NCBI GenBank assembly: GCA_017479385.1
Contig: JAFVCE010000010.1
Location: 1-64,000, forward strand
DNA: 64,000 bases
Direction of reading: 5' to 3'
Source of the DNA: Bacteroidales bacterium
GTDB lineage: Bacteria > Bacteroidota > Bacteroidia > Bacteroidales > P3
Position numbers and translations under genes: made by a program. Positions 54,946 through 63,318 of the stretch are shown here, piece by piece. The notes below the pieces were generated by a model that had not been told where the DNA came from, did not search any database, and saw only the letters and a list, made by a program, of their open reading frames with translations. The stretch's first letter is position 1. Every line of letters starts with the position of its first letter.

Positions 54946-55572
54946 TTATTGTACCTGGCGATACTGGTCGAGCAGGCGCTGAATGTACTTGCCAATGACG
55001 TCGAACTCGATGTTGACCACTGTGCCGGGCTTGAAGTTATGGAAGTTGGTGACCTGGTAGGTGTAGGGGATGATGGCGACCGAGAATTTGCCTGGTTCGG
55101 AATCGACAACCGTGAGGCTCACCCCATTGATGCTTATCGACCCTTTGGGCACGGTGATGAAAGCCGAGGCTTGGCCGGGTTCGGGTTTGGCATAGTTGTA
55201 TTCGAAAAAGAAACGCCACGAACCGTTATCGTCGACCACTTTGGTACAGACAGCGGTCTGGTCTACATGGCCTTGCACGATGTGGCCATCGAAGCGTCCA
55301 TCCATCTTCATGCTGCGTTCCACGTTGACCTCGGTGCCGACCTGCCAGGTGGAGAGGTTGGTTTTGAGCATGGTTTCGTCCATGGCTGTTACGGTGTATT
55401 GTTTCTTAGCCTTGTCGACACGCACCACGGTGAGGCAGCAGCCGTCGTGGGCCATGCTTTGGTCGATGGCCAGCTCGTCGCCAAAGGGAACTTCGAGGGT
55501 GAAGTGGTAGTTGGTATTTTCTTTCTCGATATTGACCACACGGGCCGTTGTTTCGATAATTCCTGTGAACAT
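54946..55572 (-). CDS. ribE: Riboflavin synthase, alpha chain
   Basis: Catalyses the last step of riboflavin synthesis, dismutation of two lumazine molecules. Start at the ATG of MFTGIIETTARV, giving 208 residues. This is the family's fixed N-terminus, so the 15 upstream codons are excluded. The two lumazine-binding repeats are visible, each with its GCCLTV / GVSLTV core (residues ~45 and ~140) and the GHVDQTA motif at ~102. The other riboflavin genes are not nearby. No FMN riboswitch is visible in its short leader. Confidence 0.95.
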   Translation of the reverse strand: MFTGIIETTARVVNIEKENTNYHFTLEVPFGDELAIDQSMAHDGCCLTVVRVDKAKKQYTVTAMDETMLKTNLSTWQVGTEVNVERSMKMDGRFDGHIVQGHVDQTAVCTKVVDDNGSWRFFFEYNYAKPEPGQASAFITVPKGSISINGVSLTVVDSEPGKFSVAIIPYTYQVTNFHNFKPGTVVNIEFDVIGKYIQRLLDQYRQVQ

Positions 55573-55603
55573 GATTGGTGTGTTTTTTACTTTTTTTCGG
55601 ACT

Positions 55604-55612
55604 GCAAAGATA
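55604..55612 (-). promoter_or_regulatory. Bacteroidetes -7 box (TATCTTTGC)
   Basis: Minus-strand TATCTTTGC 31 nt before ribE. Confidence 0.7.
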
Positions 55613-55832
55613 CGCATTTTATTTCAATTGCGCGAGAATATTTTCGATGGCGGTTGCAGATGGGGCTGAGAAGGGGCTTGTATGGAGCGTTTAATAGCGC
55701 TCGATGGGTTTCAAAAAGTTCATGTTTGCATTTTTTGAGTTTTGATGAAGCCTCGTTGCCTGCGTGAAAAAGGAGTAGTAGGCTGCTCATCTATCTGTAT
55801 TACTACACTTTTCGAGCGTTTTTTTGAGGTTC

Positions 55833-55923
55833 GTAAGTTACTGATTGTCAATGCTTGTTCGACCTCAATACGACCTTAACCCCTCTTTAACACGACTTAA
55901 GGACTATAAATCACGTAGTTAGG
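55833..55923 (+). repeat. Dispersed 11-nt-unit repeat, copy f
   Basis: The core starts at 55858: TTCGACCTCAA, TACGACCTTAA, CCCCTCTTTAA, CACGACTTAAG. The right end ACTATAAATCACGTAGTTAGG matches copies a and b. TTTTTTTGAGGTTCGTAA precedes the core. It lies between the ribE promoter and the terminator of the hydrogenase operon, so here both flanking genes are on the minus strand. The 55613-55832 stretch shows no gene. Confidence 0.85.
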
Positions 55924-55976
55924 TGGTGAGAATTTTGTGGTTGGATGGCTGAGGCAGGTTGTTTTTGGGGGTAAAA

Positions 55977-56010
55977 AGCGAGGGAGCCGCCTTTGGGCGG
56001 CTCCCTCGCT
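55977..56010 (-). terminator. Terminator of the hydrogenase operon
   Basis: A perfect 15-bp stem (AGCGAGGGAGCCGCC) with a 4-nt loop. On the minus strand it is followed by TTTTT. It lies 18 bp beyond the last stop codon of the operon. Confidence 0.88.
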
Positions 56011-56028
56011 GGTTTGTGTGGGTCCGAT

Positions 56029-56505
56029 TTATTTGTATTCGGCAATGATGCCGGGGACCATGTCGGGGGTGAGGCGGCCATAGACTTTTTCGCCAATCAT
56101 GGCCACGGGTGCCAGACCGCAAGCACCGACGCAGCGGAGGGTGTTGAGGCTGAATTTGCCGTCGGCGGTGCATTTGCCAACGGGGATGTTGAGGGCACGC
56201 TGGAAGGCGTCGAGTACCTTTTCGGCTCCGCGCACGTAGCAGGCGGTTCCCAAGCAGATGTCGATGGGGTGTTCGCCTTTGGGCTCCATGGTGAAGAAGC
56301 TGTAGAAGGAGACGATGCCGTAGACCTTCGAGACGGGCATATCGAGCTCGTGGGCGATGACTTCCTGGACCTCGGCGGGCAGGTAGCCGAACTTGCCTTG
56401 CACCTGGTGGAGGACGTTGATGACCTCGCCGCTCTTGTTGCCAAAGCTCTTGCAGATGTCTTTGATGATGTTTATTTTCTCTTCAGAAATCTTGATGTTA
56501 GCCAT
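56029..56505 (-). CDS. hydC: Hydrogenase NuoE-like [2Fe-2S] subunit
   Basis: A 158-residue protein of the 24-kDa NADH-dehydrogenase (NuoE) family. It serves as the small electron-transfer subunit of trimeric [FeFe]-hydrogenases. An N-terminal helical part (INVLHQVQGKFGYLPAEVQE, VYGIVSFYSFF) precedes a thioredoxin-like domain. That domain binds one [2Fe-2S] cluster through CLGTAC and CVGACGLAP. It is the last gene of the operon, separated from hydA by ~100 bp that contain an inverted repeat. Confidence 0.93.
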   Translation of the reverse strand: MANIKISEEKINIIKDICKSFGNKSGEVINVLHQVQGKFGYLPAEVQEVIAHELDMPVSKVYGIVSFYSFFTMEPKGEHPIDICLGTACYVRGAEKVLDAFQRALNIPVGKCTADGKFSLNTLRCVGACGLAPVAMIGEKVYGRLTPDMVPGIIAEYK

Positions 56506-56520
56506 ATCTTTTCTTAATTC

Positions 56521-56595
56521 GTGAATGTGTTATTGCGCTGCCTTTTCGGCACATGGATTAGTGTTGGTTTAGCATTGACGTAATAACACATTCAC
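56521..56595. repeat. Long-range inverted repeat in the hydA-hydC spacer
   Basis: Arms 56521-56534 (GTGAATGTGTTATT) and 56582-56595 are perfect complements 47 nt apart, inside the operon just after the hydA stop. Similar but imperfect phrases (GTGTTAGTGCGTTAATGTG, ACACATTTACACATTC) occur in the next spacer at ~58395-58470, and CACATTCATAA occurs at ~60379. It may form an mRNA hairpin that shields or separates the segments. Confidence 0.6.
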
Positions 56596-56606
56596 TGGTT
56601 GAACAT

Positions 56607-58373
56607 TTATTTCGTTACTTCCGTTTTGTCGCTACGGTCGAAGTAGTGGGTGTGGAGCTGCTCGTGGCTGAGGTGGCCGCAGGGTTCACCGTAGTACTCC
56701 TTGTAGATAGCTTGGATTTCGGGGTTCTCATGGCTCTTGCGGATGGGTTTGCCAGCGTCTTCGCGGTAGATGGCTTCCATACGCTTGCGAATGATGTCGC
56801 TCTTGCCATGGTGGTAGGGCTGGCCGGCGCCGCCAATGCAGCCACCGGGGCAGGCCATAACCTCGATGAAGTGGTAGCCATTGGGGTTACCCTGGCGCAC
56901 TTCTTCCATCAGTTTGCGGGCGTTGCCGAGGCTGTAGGCGACGGCAATCTTCAGCGGGAAACCATCGAAGTCGATGACGGCCTCTTTGATGCCCTTGAAA
57001 CCGCGGGTTTCTTCGAAGTCGACGCGCGGAAGGGTCTTGCCGGTGTGGACCTCGTAGGCGGTACGGAGGGCGGCCTCCATAACGCCGCCGGTGGTGCCGA
57101 AGATGACGGCAGCGCCGGTGGACTGACCGAGCGGGCTGTCGAAGTCCTCTTCGGGCATGTTGTTGAGGTCGATGTTGCTTTGTTTGAGCATGTGGGCCAG
57201 CTCGCGGGTGGTGAGGCTGAAGTTGACGTCTTGGTCGGTGCCAGTGCCGAGTTCTTCACGGGCGCACTCGCTCTTCTTGGCGAGGCAGGGCATGATGGAG
57301 ACGACTACGAGGTCTTCGCGTTTGACGCCCATCTTCGGTGCAAGGTAGTTCTTGGCGGCGGCGCCGAACATACCTTGGGGCGACTTGGCAGTCGAGGGGT
57401 ACTCGAGCAGGTCGGGGAAGTTTTTCTCGTAGAAAGCGACCCAAGCGGGGCAGCAGGAGGTGAACATGGGCAGTTTGACCTCTTCGCCAGCCAGGGCTTT
57501 CTTGAGGCGGCCGAGGAGCTCGGTGCCTTCTTCCATGATGGTGAGGTCGGCGCTCCAGTCGGTGTCGTACACACCGTCGAAACCGAGGCGGCGGAGGGCG
57601 GCGGCCATCTTGCCGGTAACGATTTCGCCGGGTTGCATACCGAACTCTTCGCCGAGGGCAACGCGGACGGCGGGAGCGGTTTGGACGACGACTTTCTTGG
57701 TCGGGTCGGCAAGGGCTTTGCGCACATCGTCGATGTTGTCGACAAGGGTGAGGGCGCCCACAGGGCATACTTGGACGCACTGGCCGCAGTTGATGCAGCT
57801 GCTATCGCCCAGTTTTTGCTCGAACGCGGGGGCGACAACCGACGGGAAGCCGCGGTTGACACCGCTCAGCGCGCCAGCGGTTTGGAACTTGCTGCACATG
57901 GTTTCGCAACGGCGGCAGTAGACACATTTGTCCATGTCGCGATAGACGCTCAAGGTGCTATCTTTCTCGTAGTGGCTTTGTTCGCCTTTGAAGGGGATTT
58001 CGCGGATACCCATGCGGGCAGCGAGGTTCTGCAGTTCGCAGTCTCCGCTCTTTTCGCACTGGAGGCAATCGTTCGGGTGGTCGCTGAGAATCAGCTCGAG
58101 AACGGTCTTGCGGGCGTTGATGGCACGGGGCGAGGCGGTGAGTATTTCCATGCCTTCCATGACGTCGGTGGCGCAAGCAGGGGCCAGATTGCGGCGGCCT
58201 TTGACCTCGACCATGCAGACGCGACATCCGCCAGGTTTGTTTTCAAAATTCATCCCGTCGAGTTCGAAATAGCAGAGGGTCGGGATATCGATACCAGCCA
58301 TACGGGCAGCTTTGAGAATGGTGGTGCCTTCGGGGACCTGTATCGTTTTATTATCTATCGTTACGTTAATCAT
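56607..58373 (-). CDS. hydA: [FeFe]-hydrogenase catalytic subunit (trimeric, NADH-linked type)
   Basis: A 588-residue catalytic subunit. Order: an N-terminal plant-type [2Fe-2S] domain (Cys34, 50, 53, 67); a His/Cys [4Fe-4S] site (His99, Cys103, 106, 112); two [4Fe-4S] clusters (Cys150, 153, 156, 160 and 193, 196, 199, 203); then the H-cluster domain. The three H-cluster signatures are intact: TSCCPAW (305-311), MPCLAKKSE (361-369), MACPGGCIGGAGQP (506-519). A small-subunit-like C-terminal tail follows. It reduces protons or oxidises H2, probably bifurcating electrons between NADH and ferredoxin with the NuoF- and NuoE-like partners. Maturation requires HydF, which is encoded at 21131-22345. 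Confidence 0.96.
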   Translation of the reverse strand: MINVTIDNKTIQVPEGTTILKAARMAGIDIPTLCYFELDGMNFENKPGGCRVCMVEVKGRRNLAPACATDVMEGMEILTASPRAINARKTVLELILSDHPNDCLQCEKSGDCELQNLAARMGIREIPFKGEQSHYEKDSTLSVYRDMDKCVYCRRCETMCSKFQTAGALSGVNRGFPSVVAPAFEQKLGDSSCINCGQCVQVCPVGALTLVDNIDDVRKALADPTKKVVVQTAPAVRVALGEEFGMQPGEIVTGKMAAALRRLGFDGVYDTDWSADLTIMEEGTELLGRLKKALAGEEVKLPMFTSCCPAWVAFYEKNFPDLLEYPSTAKSPQGMFGAAAKNYLAPKMGVKREDLVVVSIMPCLAKKSECAREELGTGTDQDVNFSLTTRELAHMLKQSNIDLNNMPEEDFDSPLGQSTGAAVIFGTTGGVMEAALRTAYEVHTGKTLPRVDFEETRGFKGIKEAVIDFDGFPLKIAVAYSLGNARKLMEEVRQGNPNGYHFIEVMACPGGCIGGAGQPYHHGKSDIIRKRMEAIYREDAGKPIRKSHENPEIQAIYKEYYGEPCGHLSHEQLHTHYFDRSDKTEVTK

Positions 58374-58476
58374 TTCTTTTAATAATTCGTTGATGTGTTA
58401 GTGCGTTAATGTGTTGGTGGCTTTGGGGCCGACTCACGAGTTTACGATTTCACACATTTACACATTCTATATTATT

Positions 58477-60291
58477 TTATTTAATCGAAATAGCACCGAA
58501 TTTGCAGTTTCCGATACAGGCACCGCACTTGATGCACTTGGTGCTGTCTATAGCCATCGAAGCCAGCTTGTGGCCAGGGGCAGTGTAGTCGGTGCGCGTG
58601 ATGGCCTCGACGGGGCAACCCTTGGCGCATTTGCCACAGCCAATGCACTTTTCGGGGTCGATAACGTACTGCATGAGCTTTTTGCAGACGCCAGCACGGC
58701 ACTTCTTGTCGACAACGTGCTCCACATATTCGTCCCAGAAGTTGTCGAGGGTGCTGAGCACGGGGTTGGGCGAGGTTTGGCCGAGGCCGCAGAGAGCGCT
58801 GTCTTTAATGACGGCGGCCAGGTTGCGCAGGGCGTAGAGGTCGTCCATGGTGCCACGACCGTCGGTGATTTTTTCGAGCAACTCGCAGAGGCGTTTGTTA
58901 CCAACACGGCAGGGGGTGCACTTGCCGCAGCTTTCTTCGCAGGTGAATTCGAGATAGAACTTGGCGATAGCAGGCATGCAAGAGGTTTCGTCCATAACGA
59001 CCATACCGCCCGAGCCCATCATCGAGCCAGCAGCAACGAGGCTATCGTAGTCGATAGCGGTGTCGAGGTGTTTGGCAGTGAGGCAGCCGCCCGAGGGGCC
59101 ACCAGTTTGAACGGCCTTGAATTCGCGACCGTCTTTGATACCGCCACCAATTTCGTAGATAATTTCGCGGAGGGTGATGCCCATCGGGACTTCGATGAGG
59201 CCCACGTTGTTGATTTGTCCGGCAAGGGCAAATACTTTGGTACCTTTCGATTTCTCGGTTCCGATGCTGGAGAACCACTCAGCGCCTTTGGTGATGATGA
59301 CAGGCACGTTGGCAAAGGTCTCGACGTTGTTGACGTTGGAGGGTTTGCCCATGTAGCCACTAACAGCGGGGAATGGGGGTTTGAGGGTAGGTTCGCCACG
59401 CTGGCCTTCCATGGAGTGGATGAGGGCGGTTTCTTCGCCACAGACAAAGGCACCAGCGCCGTAGCGGAGCTCGATGTCGAAGTTGAAGCCGGTTCCGAGG
59501 ATGTCGTCGCCGAGCAGGCCATATTCGCGAGCCTGGTTGATGGCAATCTTCAAGCGGTCGATTGCGAGGGGGTATTCGGCACGGATGTAGACCAAGCCCT
59601 TGCTGGCGCCAATGGCGTAGCCGCAAATGGCCATAGCCTCGACAATGCTGTTGGGGTCGCCCTCAAGGATGGAGCGGTCCATGAATGCACCGGGGTCGCC
59701 CTCGTCGGCGTTGCAGATAACGTATTTTTGGTCGGCTTTATTTTTGGCACAGAGTTCCCATTTGAGGCCGGTGGGGAAACCAGCACCGCCACGGCCGCGG
59801 AGGCCAGAGGCTTTGACCTCGGCAATGACTTGCTCGGGGGTCATCTCGGTGAGGCACTTGGCCAGGGCTTCGTAGCCACCACGCGAGATGCTTTCTTCGA
59901 TGTTTTCGGGGTCTACAAAGCCGCAGTTGCGGAGGGCGATACGGATTTGCTTTTTGTAGAAATCCATGTGTCTCGAGTCGCTCACGTGCTCTTTGTTTTC
60001 GGGGTTGGTGTAGAGCAGTTCGGGGACTTTACGGCCTTTGATGATATGTTCGTTGACAATGCGGTCGACATCTTCGGGGGTTACTTGGGTGTAGAAGGTG
60101 TTGTCGGGCATGATTTTGACAATGGGGCCCTTCTCGCAGAAACCGAAGCAACCGGTTTTGATGACCTGCACCTCGTCCTGAAGGTTGTGGGCGGCGAGGG
60201 CGGTGTGGAAGTTCTCAATAATCTGCATGCTGTTCGACGACTTACAGCCGGTACCGCCGCAGATGAGGATATGCATTTTGTATTTTGCCAT
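58477..60291 (-). CDS. hydB: Hydrogenase NuoF-like flavoprotein subunit
   Basis: Start at the ATG of MAKYKMHILICGGTGCK, giving 604 residues. A [2Fe-2S] thioredoxin-like domain (~1-110; GGTGC, TGCFGFCEKG) precedes the NuoF core with its FMN/NADH site (GLRGRGGAGFPTGLKW, ~170; RYGAGAFVCGEETAL). The NuoF [4Fe-4S] motif is ESCGKCTPCRVG. A C-terminal 2[4Fe-4S] ferredoxin domain (CIGCGKCAKGCP, CIKCGACIGNC) ends the protein. It carries the NAD(H) site of the trimeric hydrogenase and the flavin at which bifurcation is thought to occur. Confidence 0.95.
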   Translation of the reverse strand: MAKYKMHILICGGTGCKSSNSMQIIENFHTALAAHNLQDEVQVIKTGCFGFCEKGPIVKIMPDNTFYTQVTPEDVDRIVNEHIIKGRKVPELLYTNPENKEHVSDSRHMDFYKKQIRIALRNCGFVDPENIEESISRGGYEALAKCLTEMTPEQVIAEVKASGLRGRGGAGFPTGLKWELCAKNKADQKYVICNADEGDPGAFMDRSILEGDPNSIVEAMAICGYAIGASKGLVYIRAEYPLAIDRLKIAINQAREYGLLGDDILGTGFNFDIELRYGAGAFVCGEETALIHSMEGQRGEPTLKPPFPAVSGYMGKPSNVNNVETFANVPVIITKGAEWFSSIGTEKSKGTKVFALAGQINNVGLIEVPMGITLREIIYEIGGGIKDGREFKAVQTGGPSGGCLTAKHLDTAIDYDSLVAAGSMMGSGGMVVMDETSCMPAIAKFYLEFTCEESCGKCTPCRVGNKRLCELLEKITDGRGTMDDLYALRNLAAVIKDSALCGLGQTSPNPVLSTLDNFWDEYVEHVVDKKCRAGVCKKLMQYVIDPEKCIGCGKCAKGCPVEAITRTDYTAPGHKLASMAIDSTKCIKCGACIGNCKFGAISIK

Positions 60292-60390
60292 GTTCTTCAA
60301 TTTAGCTGATGCGATTTTTACGCTTAGGACATCGGTTAGAGTTGACAATCACCTCTAAACCAACGCGTTGGCGCATTCACACATTCATAA

Positions 60391-60786
60391 TTATTTGTCA
60401 ATCGTTTCGTAGTTAACGGGGATGATGCCTTCGACCAGTTCGCCCTGTTGGACGTATTTGGTGAGGATTTCGTCGGCACGGTTGTTGTCGACATGGCCGA
60501 AAACGATGGGGTCTTTGCCCGGTATGCGCACCTCGAGGGTGGGCTCGGCGTGGCAGTAGCCCATACAACCAGTCTGGGTGAACACGGCAGCAATTTGGAG
60601 CTCATCGGCTTTCTGCATCATGTGCTCCATCACCTGCTTGGCTCCGGCTGCGATGCCGCAGGTTGCCATAGCAACTTTGATTTGCACCAGGCTCTCGGGG
60701 TGCTCGGCTTTTTCGCGCACATCGAGGTTCGCCTGGAGCTTCTCTCTCATGGCCTTAAGGTCGGCCAGTGATTTTACTTTTGTCAT
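60391..60786 (-). CDS. Thioredoxin-like [2Fe-2S] ferredoxin of the hydrogenase operon
   Basis: A 131-residue protein from the ATG of MTKVKSLADLKAMREK; 17 more codons lie upstream in frame, with an earlier Met at 60837. It has the thioredoxin-like [2Fe-2S] layout: MATCGIAAGAKQV and TGCMGYCHAEP supply four Cys. Similar small genes precede hydB in many NADH-linked hydrogenase operons. It probably acts as an extra electron-transfer subunit. It is first in the operon, ~86 nt behind a TATCTTTGC promoter box. Confidence 0.9.
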   Translation of the reverse strand: MTKVKSLADLKAMREKLQANLDVREKAEHPESLVQIKVAMATCGIAAGAKQVMEHMMQKADELQIAAVFTQTGCMGYCHAEPTLEVRIPGKDPIVFGHVDNNRADEILTKYVQQGELVEGIIPVNYETIDK

Positions 60787-60872
60787 ATCTACTCCTTTTT
60801 GTTTTAGGTTATTTCTTACTAATTGTTTAATAAACAATGAGATACAATCATTTCACAACGATTGCACTCTTT

Positions 60873-60881
60873 GCAAAGATA
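60873..60881 (-). promoter_or_regulatory. Bacteroidetes -7 box (TATCTTTGC)
   Basis: Minus-strand TATCTTTGC in the 221-bp divergent gap. It is oriented to transcribe the hydrogenase operon. No clear box was found for the helicase gene on the other strand. Confidence 0.7.
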
Positions 60882-61007
60882 CGTTTTTTTTGCAATTTGG
60901 CAATTTTTTTTGTTTATTTTATTTTTTTTCTTTTTAAGAACGGCGTTTTTAAGATTTTTTAAGGCGTGTTGAACACAATTTTTTGTGTTTTTCGACGTTG
61001 TGATTGT

Positions 61008-62900
61008 ATGGAAAGTTCGCTCCGACACATCGAACGGCTCAAGCAACTGCTGGCCGACGAACAGCGCTACGAGGCCGAGTGCCACGACGTTGAGTTGGAC
61101 CCCTCGCGCTTTGCCGTGACGGTGGCCGAGCCCGACTGCCGCTACCCGGTAGACGTGGTGCAGGAGGCCGACTATAACGCTCTGGGCCAGTTGGTGATGA
61201 GTGTGGTTTACGAGGTGCGCCCCGACGACCCCGACACCGAGATGGAGCCGGGCTGCGCGGTCGAGTTTTTCTACCTCGTGCGCGACGGACACGAGGTGTC
61301 GCGCCTGCCGCAGACGGGCTTTGTGAGCCGCGCCCTGCCGGGACGGTTCGAGGTGGTGATGCCCTCGCAGGCAGCCTTCAAGTCGGTCAAATCGGTGGCC
61401 GCTACCCGCTTTTTGGGCATGAGGAAGAGCATCGACAACACCTCCTACGCCGTTATGAACGAGGCCCTCGACCGCTTGGCTCGTACCGACAGCGAACGCC
61501 TCATCGCCCTGCGCGAAACCCTCATAGGCAGCCGCCAGCCGCAATTTGCACATCGCCTTTTTGGCGGTTGCCCGTGGCTCAACCCGAGCCAAAATGCAGC
61601 CATACAGAAGGTAGTCGACGCGCGCGATGTGGCCATAGTCCACGGCCCTCCGGGCACCGGCAAAACAACCACTCTGGTCGAGGCCGTGGTCGAAACCTTG
61701 CGCCGCGAAACGCAGGTTATGGTTTGCGCCCCGAGCAATGCCGCCGTCGACTGGATTAGCGAGCAACTTGCGCGCCGCGGCGTGGCAGTGCTGCGCGTGG
61801 GTAACCCACTGAGAATGAGCGACACAATGCTCGAATGCAGCTACGAGCGCCGCTATGCCGCCCACCCCGACTACCCCGAGCTGTGGAAAATTCGTCGCTT
61901 GCTGCGCGAGGGGGCTACAAGTGCCTCACAGCGACAAAAAATGCGCGAGCGCGAGACCGAACTCGACATCAAGATTGGCCAAGATTTGATGGAACAAACC
62001 TCTGTTGTGGCCTGCACCCTCATCGGGTCGGCCTACCGGCTGCTGGAGCGCCGCCACTTTGGCACCCTCTTCATCGACGAGGCTGCCCAGGCTTTGGAAC
62101 CGGCTTGCTGGGCCGCCATCAGCAAAGCCGACCGCGTGGTTTTTGGCGGCGACCACCACCAACTGCCACCCACCGTCAAGTGCCGCCAAGCCGCTGCCCT
62201 CAACCACACCCTCATGCAGCGCGTGGCGACCGAGAAGAGGCAGTGTGTGGCTTTGCTCGACACGCAATACCGCATGAACAGCGCGATTATGGGCTTCTCG
62301 TCGCGTCGTTTCTATGGTGGAAAACTAAAGGCTGCCCCCGAGGTGGCCAACCGCTTGGTTACACCGCTCGACACGCCGCTCACTTGGTTCGACACGTCTG
62401 CCCTCGACTACAACGAGCGGCAGCACCGCAGCGGCAGCCGCACCAACAGCGGCGAGGCGCGCCTCATACTACGCCTGCTGCGCGAATATGTGGAGTTCGT
62501 CACCCCCACCCGAGTGCTCGACGAGCGCCTCAGTTTTGGCATCATCACTCCCTACCGCGCCCAGGCGCGGCTCATCAGACGGCTGCTGAGAATGCAACAT
62601 TTCTTCCGTTCGCTCCACCGAGCGGTGACCGTGGGCAGCGTCGACGGTTTTCAAGGGCAGGAACGCGACGTTGTGATTATCAGCATGGTACGCGACAACG
62701 ACAGCGGCTCTATAGGCTTTTTGAACGACCTGCGGCGCATGAATGTGGCCATAACCCGCGCCCGGATGAAGCTCATCATCGTGGGCAACGTCGCCACACT
62801 GACTCGCCACAATTTCTACCACGAGTTGGCCGACTACTGCGAAGCCCACGGCGAGGTGGTGACCTTGAGACCCGACAACGAGCAACCCGAACAGCAATAA
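61008..62900 (+). CDS. SF1B DNA/RNA helicase (IGHMBP2/Upf1-like)
   Basis: A 630-residue helicase from the ATG of [15 protein letters not shown]. Order: an N-terminal beta-barrel-like region (~25-130), Walker A GPPGTGKT (213-220), APSNAAVD (motif Ia), Walker B FIDEAAQ (DEAA at 357-360), GGDHHQLPP (motif III), and TQYRMNSAI (motif IV). Motif V is [14 protein letters not shown] and motif VI is [10 protein letters not shown]. The order and sequences match the Upf1-like SF1B group, which unwinds 5'-3'. Its cellular role in bacteria is not settled. It is a single gene, convergent with rnr. Confidence 0.93.
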   Translation: MESSLRHIERLKQLLADEQRYEAECHDVELDPSRFAVTVAEPDCRYPVDVVQEADYNALGQLVMSVVYEVRPDDPDTEMEPGCAVEFFYLVRDGHEVSRLPQTGFVSRALPGRFEVVMPSQAAFKSVKSVAATRFLGMRKSIDNTSYAVMNEALDRLARTDSERLIALRETLIGSRQPQFAHRLFGGCPWLNPSQNAAIQKVVDARDVAIVHGPPGTGKTTTLVEAVVETLRRETQVMVCAPSNAAVDWISEQLARRGVAVLRVGNPLRMSDTMLECSYERRYAAHPDYPELWKIRRLLREGATSASQRQKMRERETELDIKIGQDLMEQTSVVACTLIGSAYRLLERRHFGTLFIDEAAQALEPACWAAISKADRVVFGGDHHQLPPTVKCRQAAALNHTLMQRVATEKRQCVALLDTQYRMNSAIMGFSSRRFYGGKLKAAPEVANRLVTPLDTPLTWFDTSALDYNERQHRSGSRTNSGEARLILRLLREYVEFVTPTRVLDERLSFGIITPYRAQARLIRRLLRMQHFFRSLHRAVTVGSVDGFQGQERDVVIISMVRDNDSGSIGFLNDLRRMNVAITRARMKLIIVGNVATLTRHNFYHELADYCEAHGEVVTLRPDNEQPEQQ

Positions 62901-62923
62901 CCTCTCCCACTCCACCTCTCAAG

Positions 62924-62945
62924 GTCGGCCCCAGAAGGGGCTGAC
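62924..62945 (+). terminator. Intrinsic terminator of the helicase gene
   Basis: GTCGGCCCC pairs with GGGGCTGAC (one G-T pair) around AGAA, followed by ATCGGTATTTTTTCG. Confidence 0.7.
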
Positions 62946-62963
62946 ATCGGTATTTTTTCGAAT

Positions 62964-63055
62964 CCTAACTGTCTGATTATCAAGCGTTGTTCGACCTCAA
63001 TACGACCTTAACCCCTCTTTAATACGACCTCAACCCTGAGAATCAGTCATTTAGG
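62964..63055 (+). repeat. Dispersed 11-nt-unit repeat, copy g
   Basis: The core starts at 62990: TTCGACCTCAA, TACGACCTTAA, CCCCTCTTTAA, TACGACCTCAA, CCCTG. The arms 62964-62981 and 63038-63055 match at 15 of 18 positions (CCTAACTGTCTGATTATC against the complement of GAGAATCAGTCATTTAGG). It lies between convergent helicase and rnr genes, directly after the helicase terminator. Confidence 0.88.
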
Positions 63056-63259
63056 AGGGGGTATTTTTTAGCAATCCAACAGCTGTTTTTGGGGATTGTG
63101 GAAGTGGGTCCGCCGAGGTCGGCGAGGTGTTTTTTGCGAGCTTGGCGGCAGGCTGATAAAAAGAGTTGGCGAGGCTGATAGTGGGGAGGGAGGAATGGTT
63201 TGCGGGTTCGCTGGCGGGGAGGAGTGAGTGGTTGGCAGGAGAGCTGGGTGGTCTGAAGA

Positions 63260-63306
63260 CGTTGTTAATGAGGCGCCCGCCTGCGGCGGGCGCCTCATTA
63301 ACAACG
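63260..63306. terminator. Strong hairpin before rnr 3' end
   Basis: A perfect 22-bp stem (arms 63260-63281 and 63285-63306) with a 3-nt loop. It begins 13 bp beyond the rnr stop and is placed to end rnr transcription on the minus strand. The 63056-63259 stretch before it shows no gene. Confidence 0.8.
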
Positions 63307-63318
63307 CTTTACAAACTA

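Noticed and set aside
55573-55620. FMN riboswitch before ribE
   Set aside because: The leader after the promoter box is only about 25-30 nt, too short for an FMN aptamer.
56646-60309. Plus-strand frames of 578 and 632 codons over the hydrogenase genes
   Set aside because: Shadows opposite clearly recognisable hydA and hydB; no family similarity.
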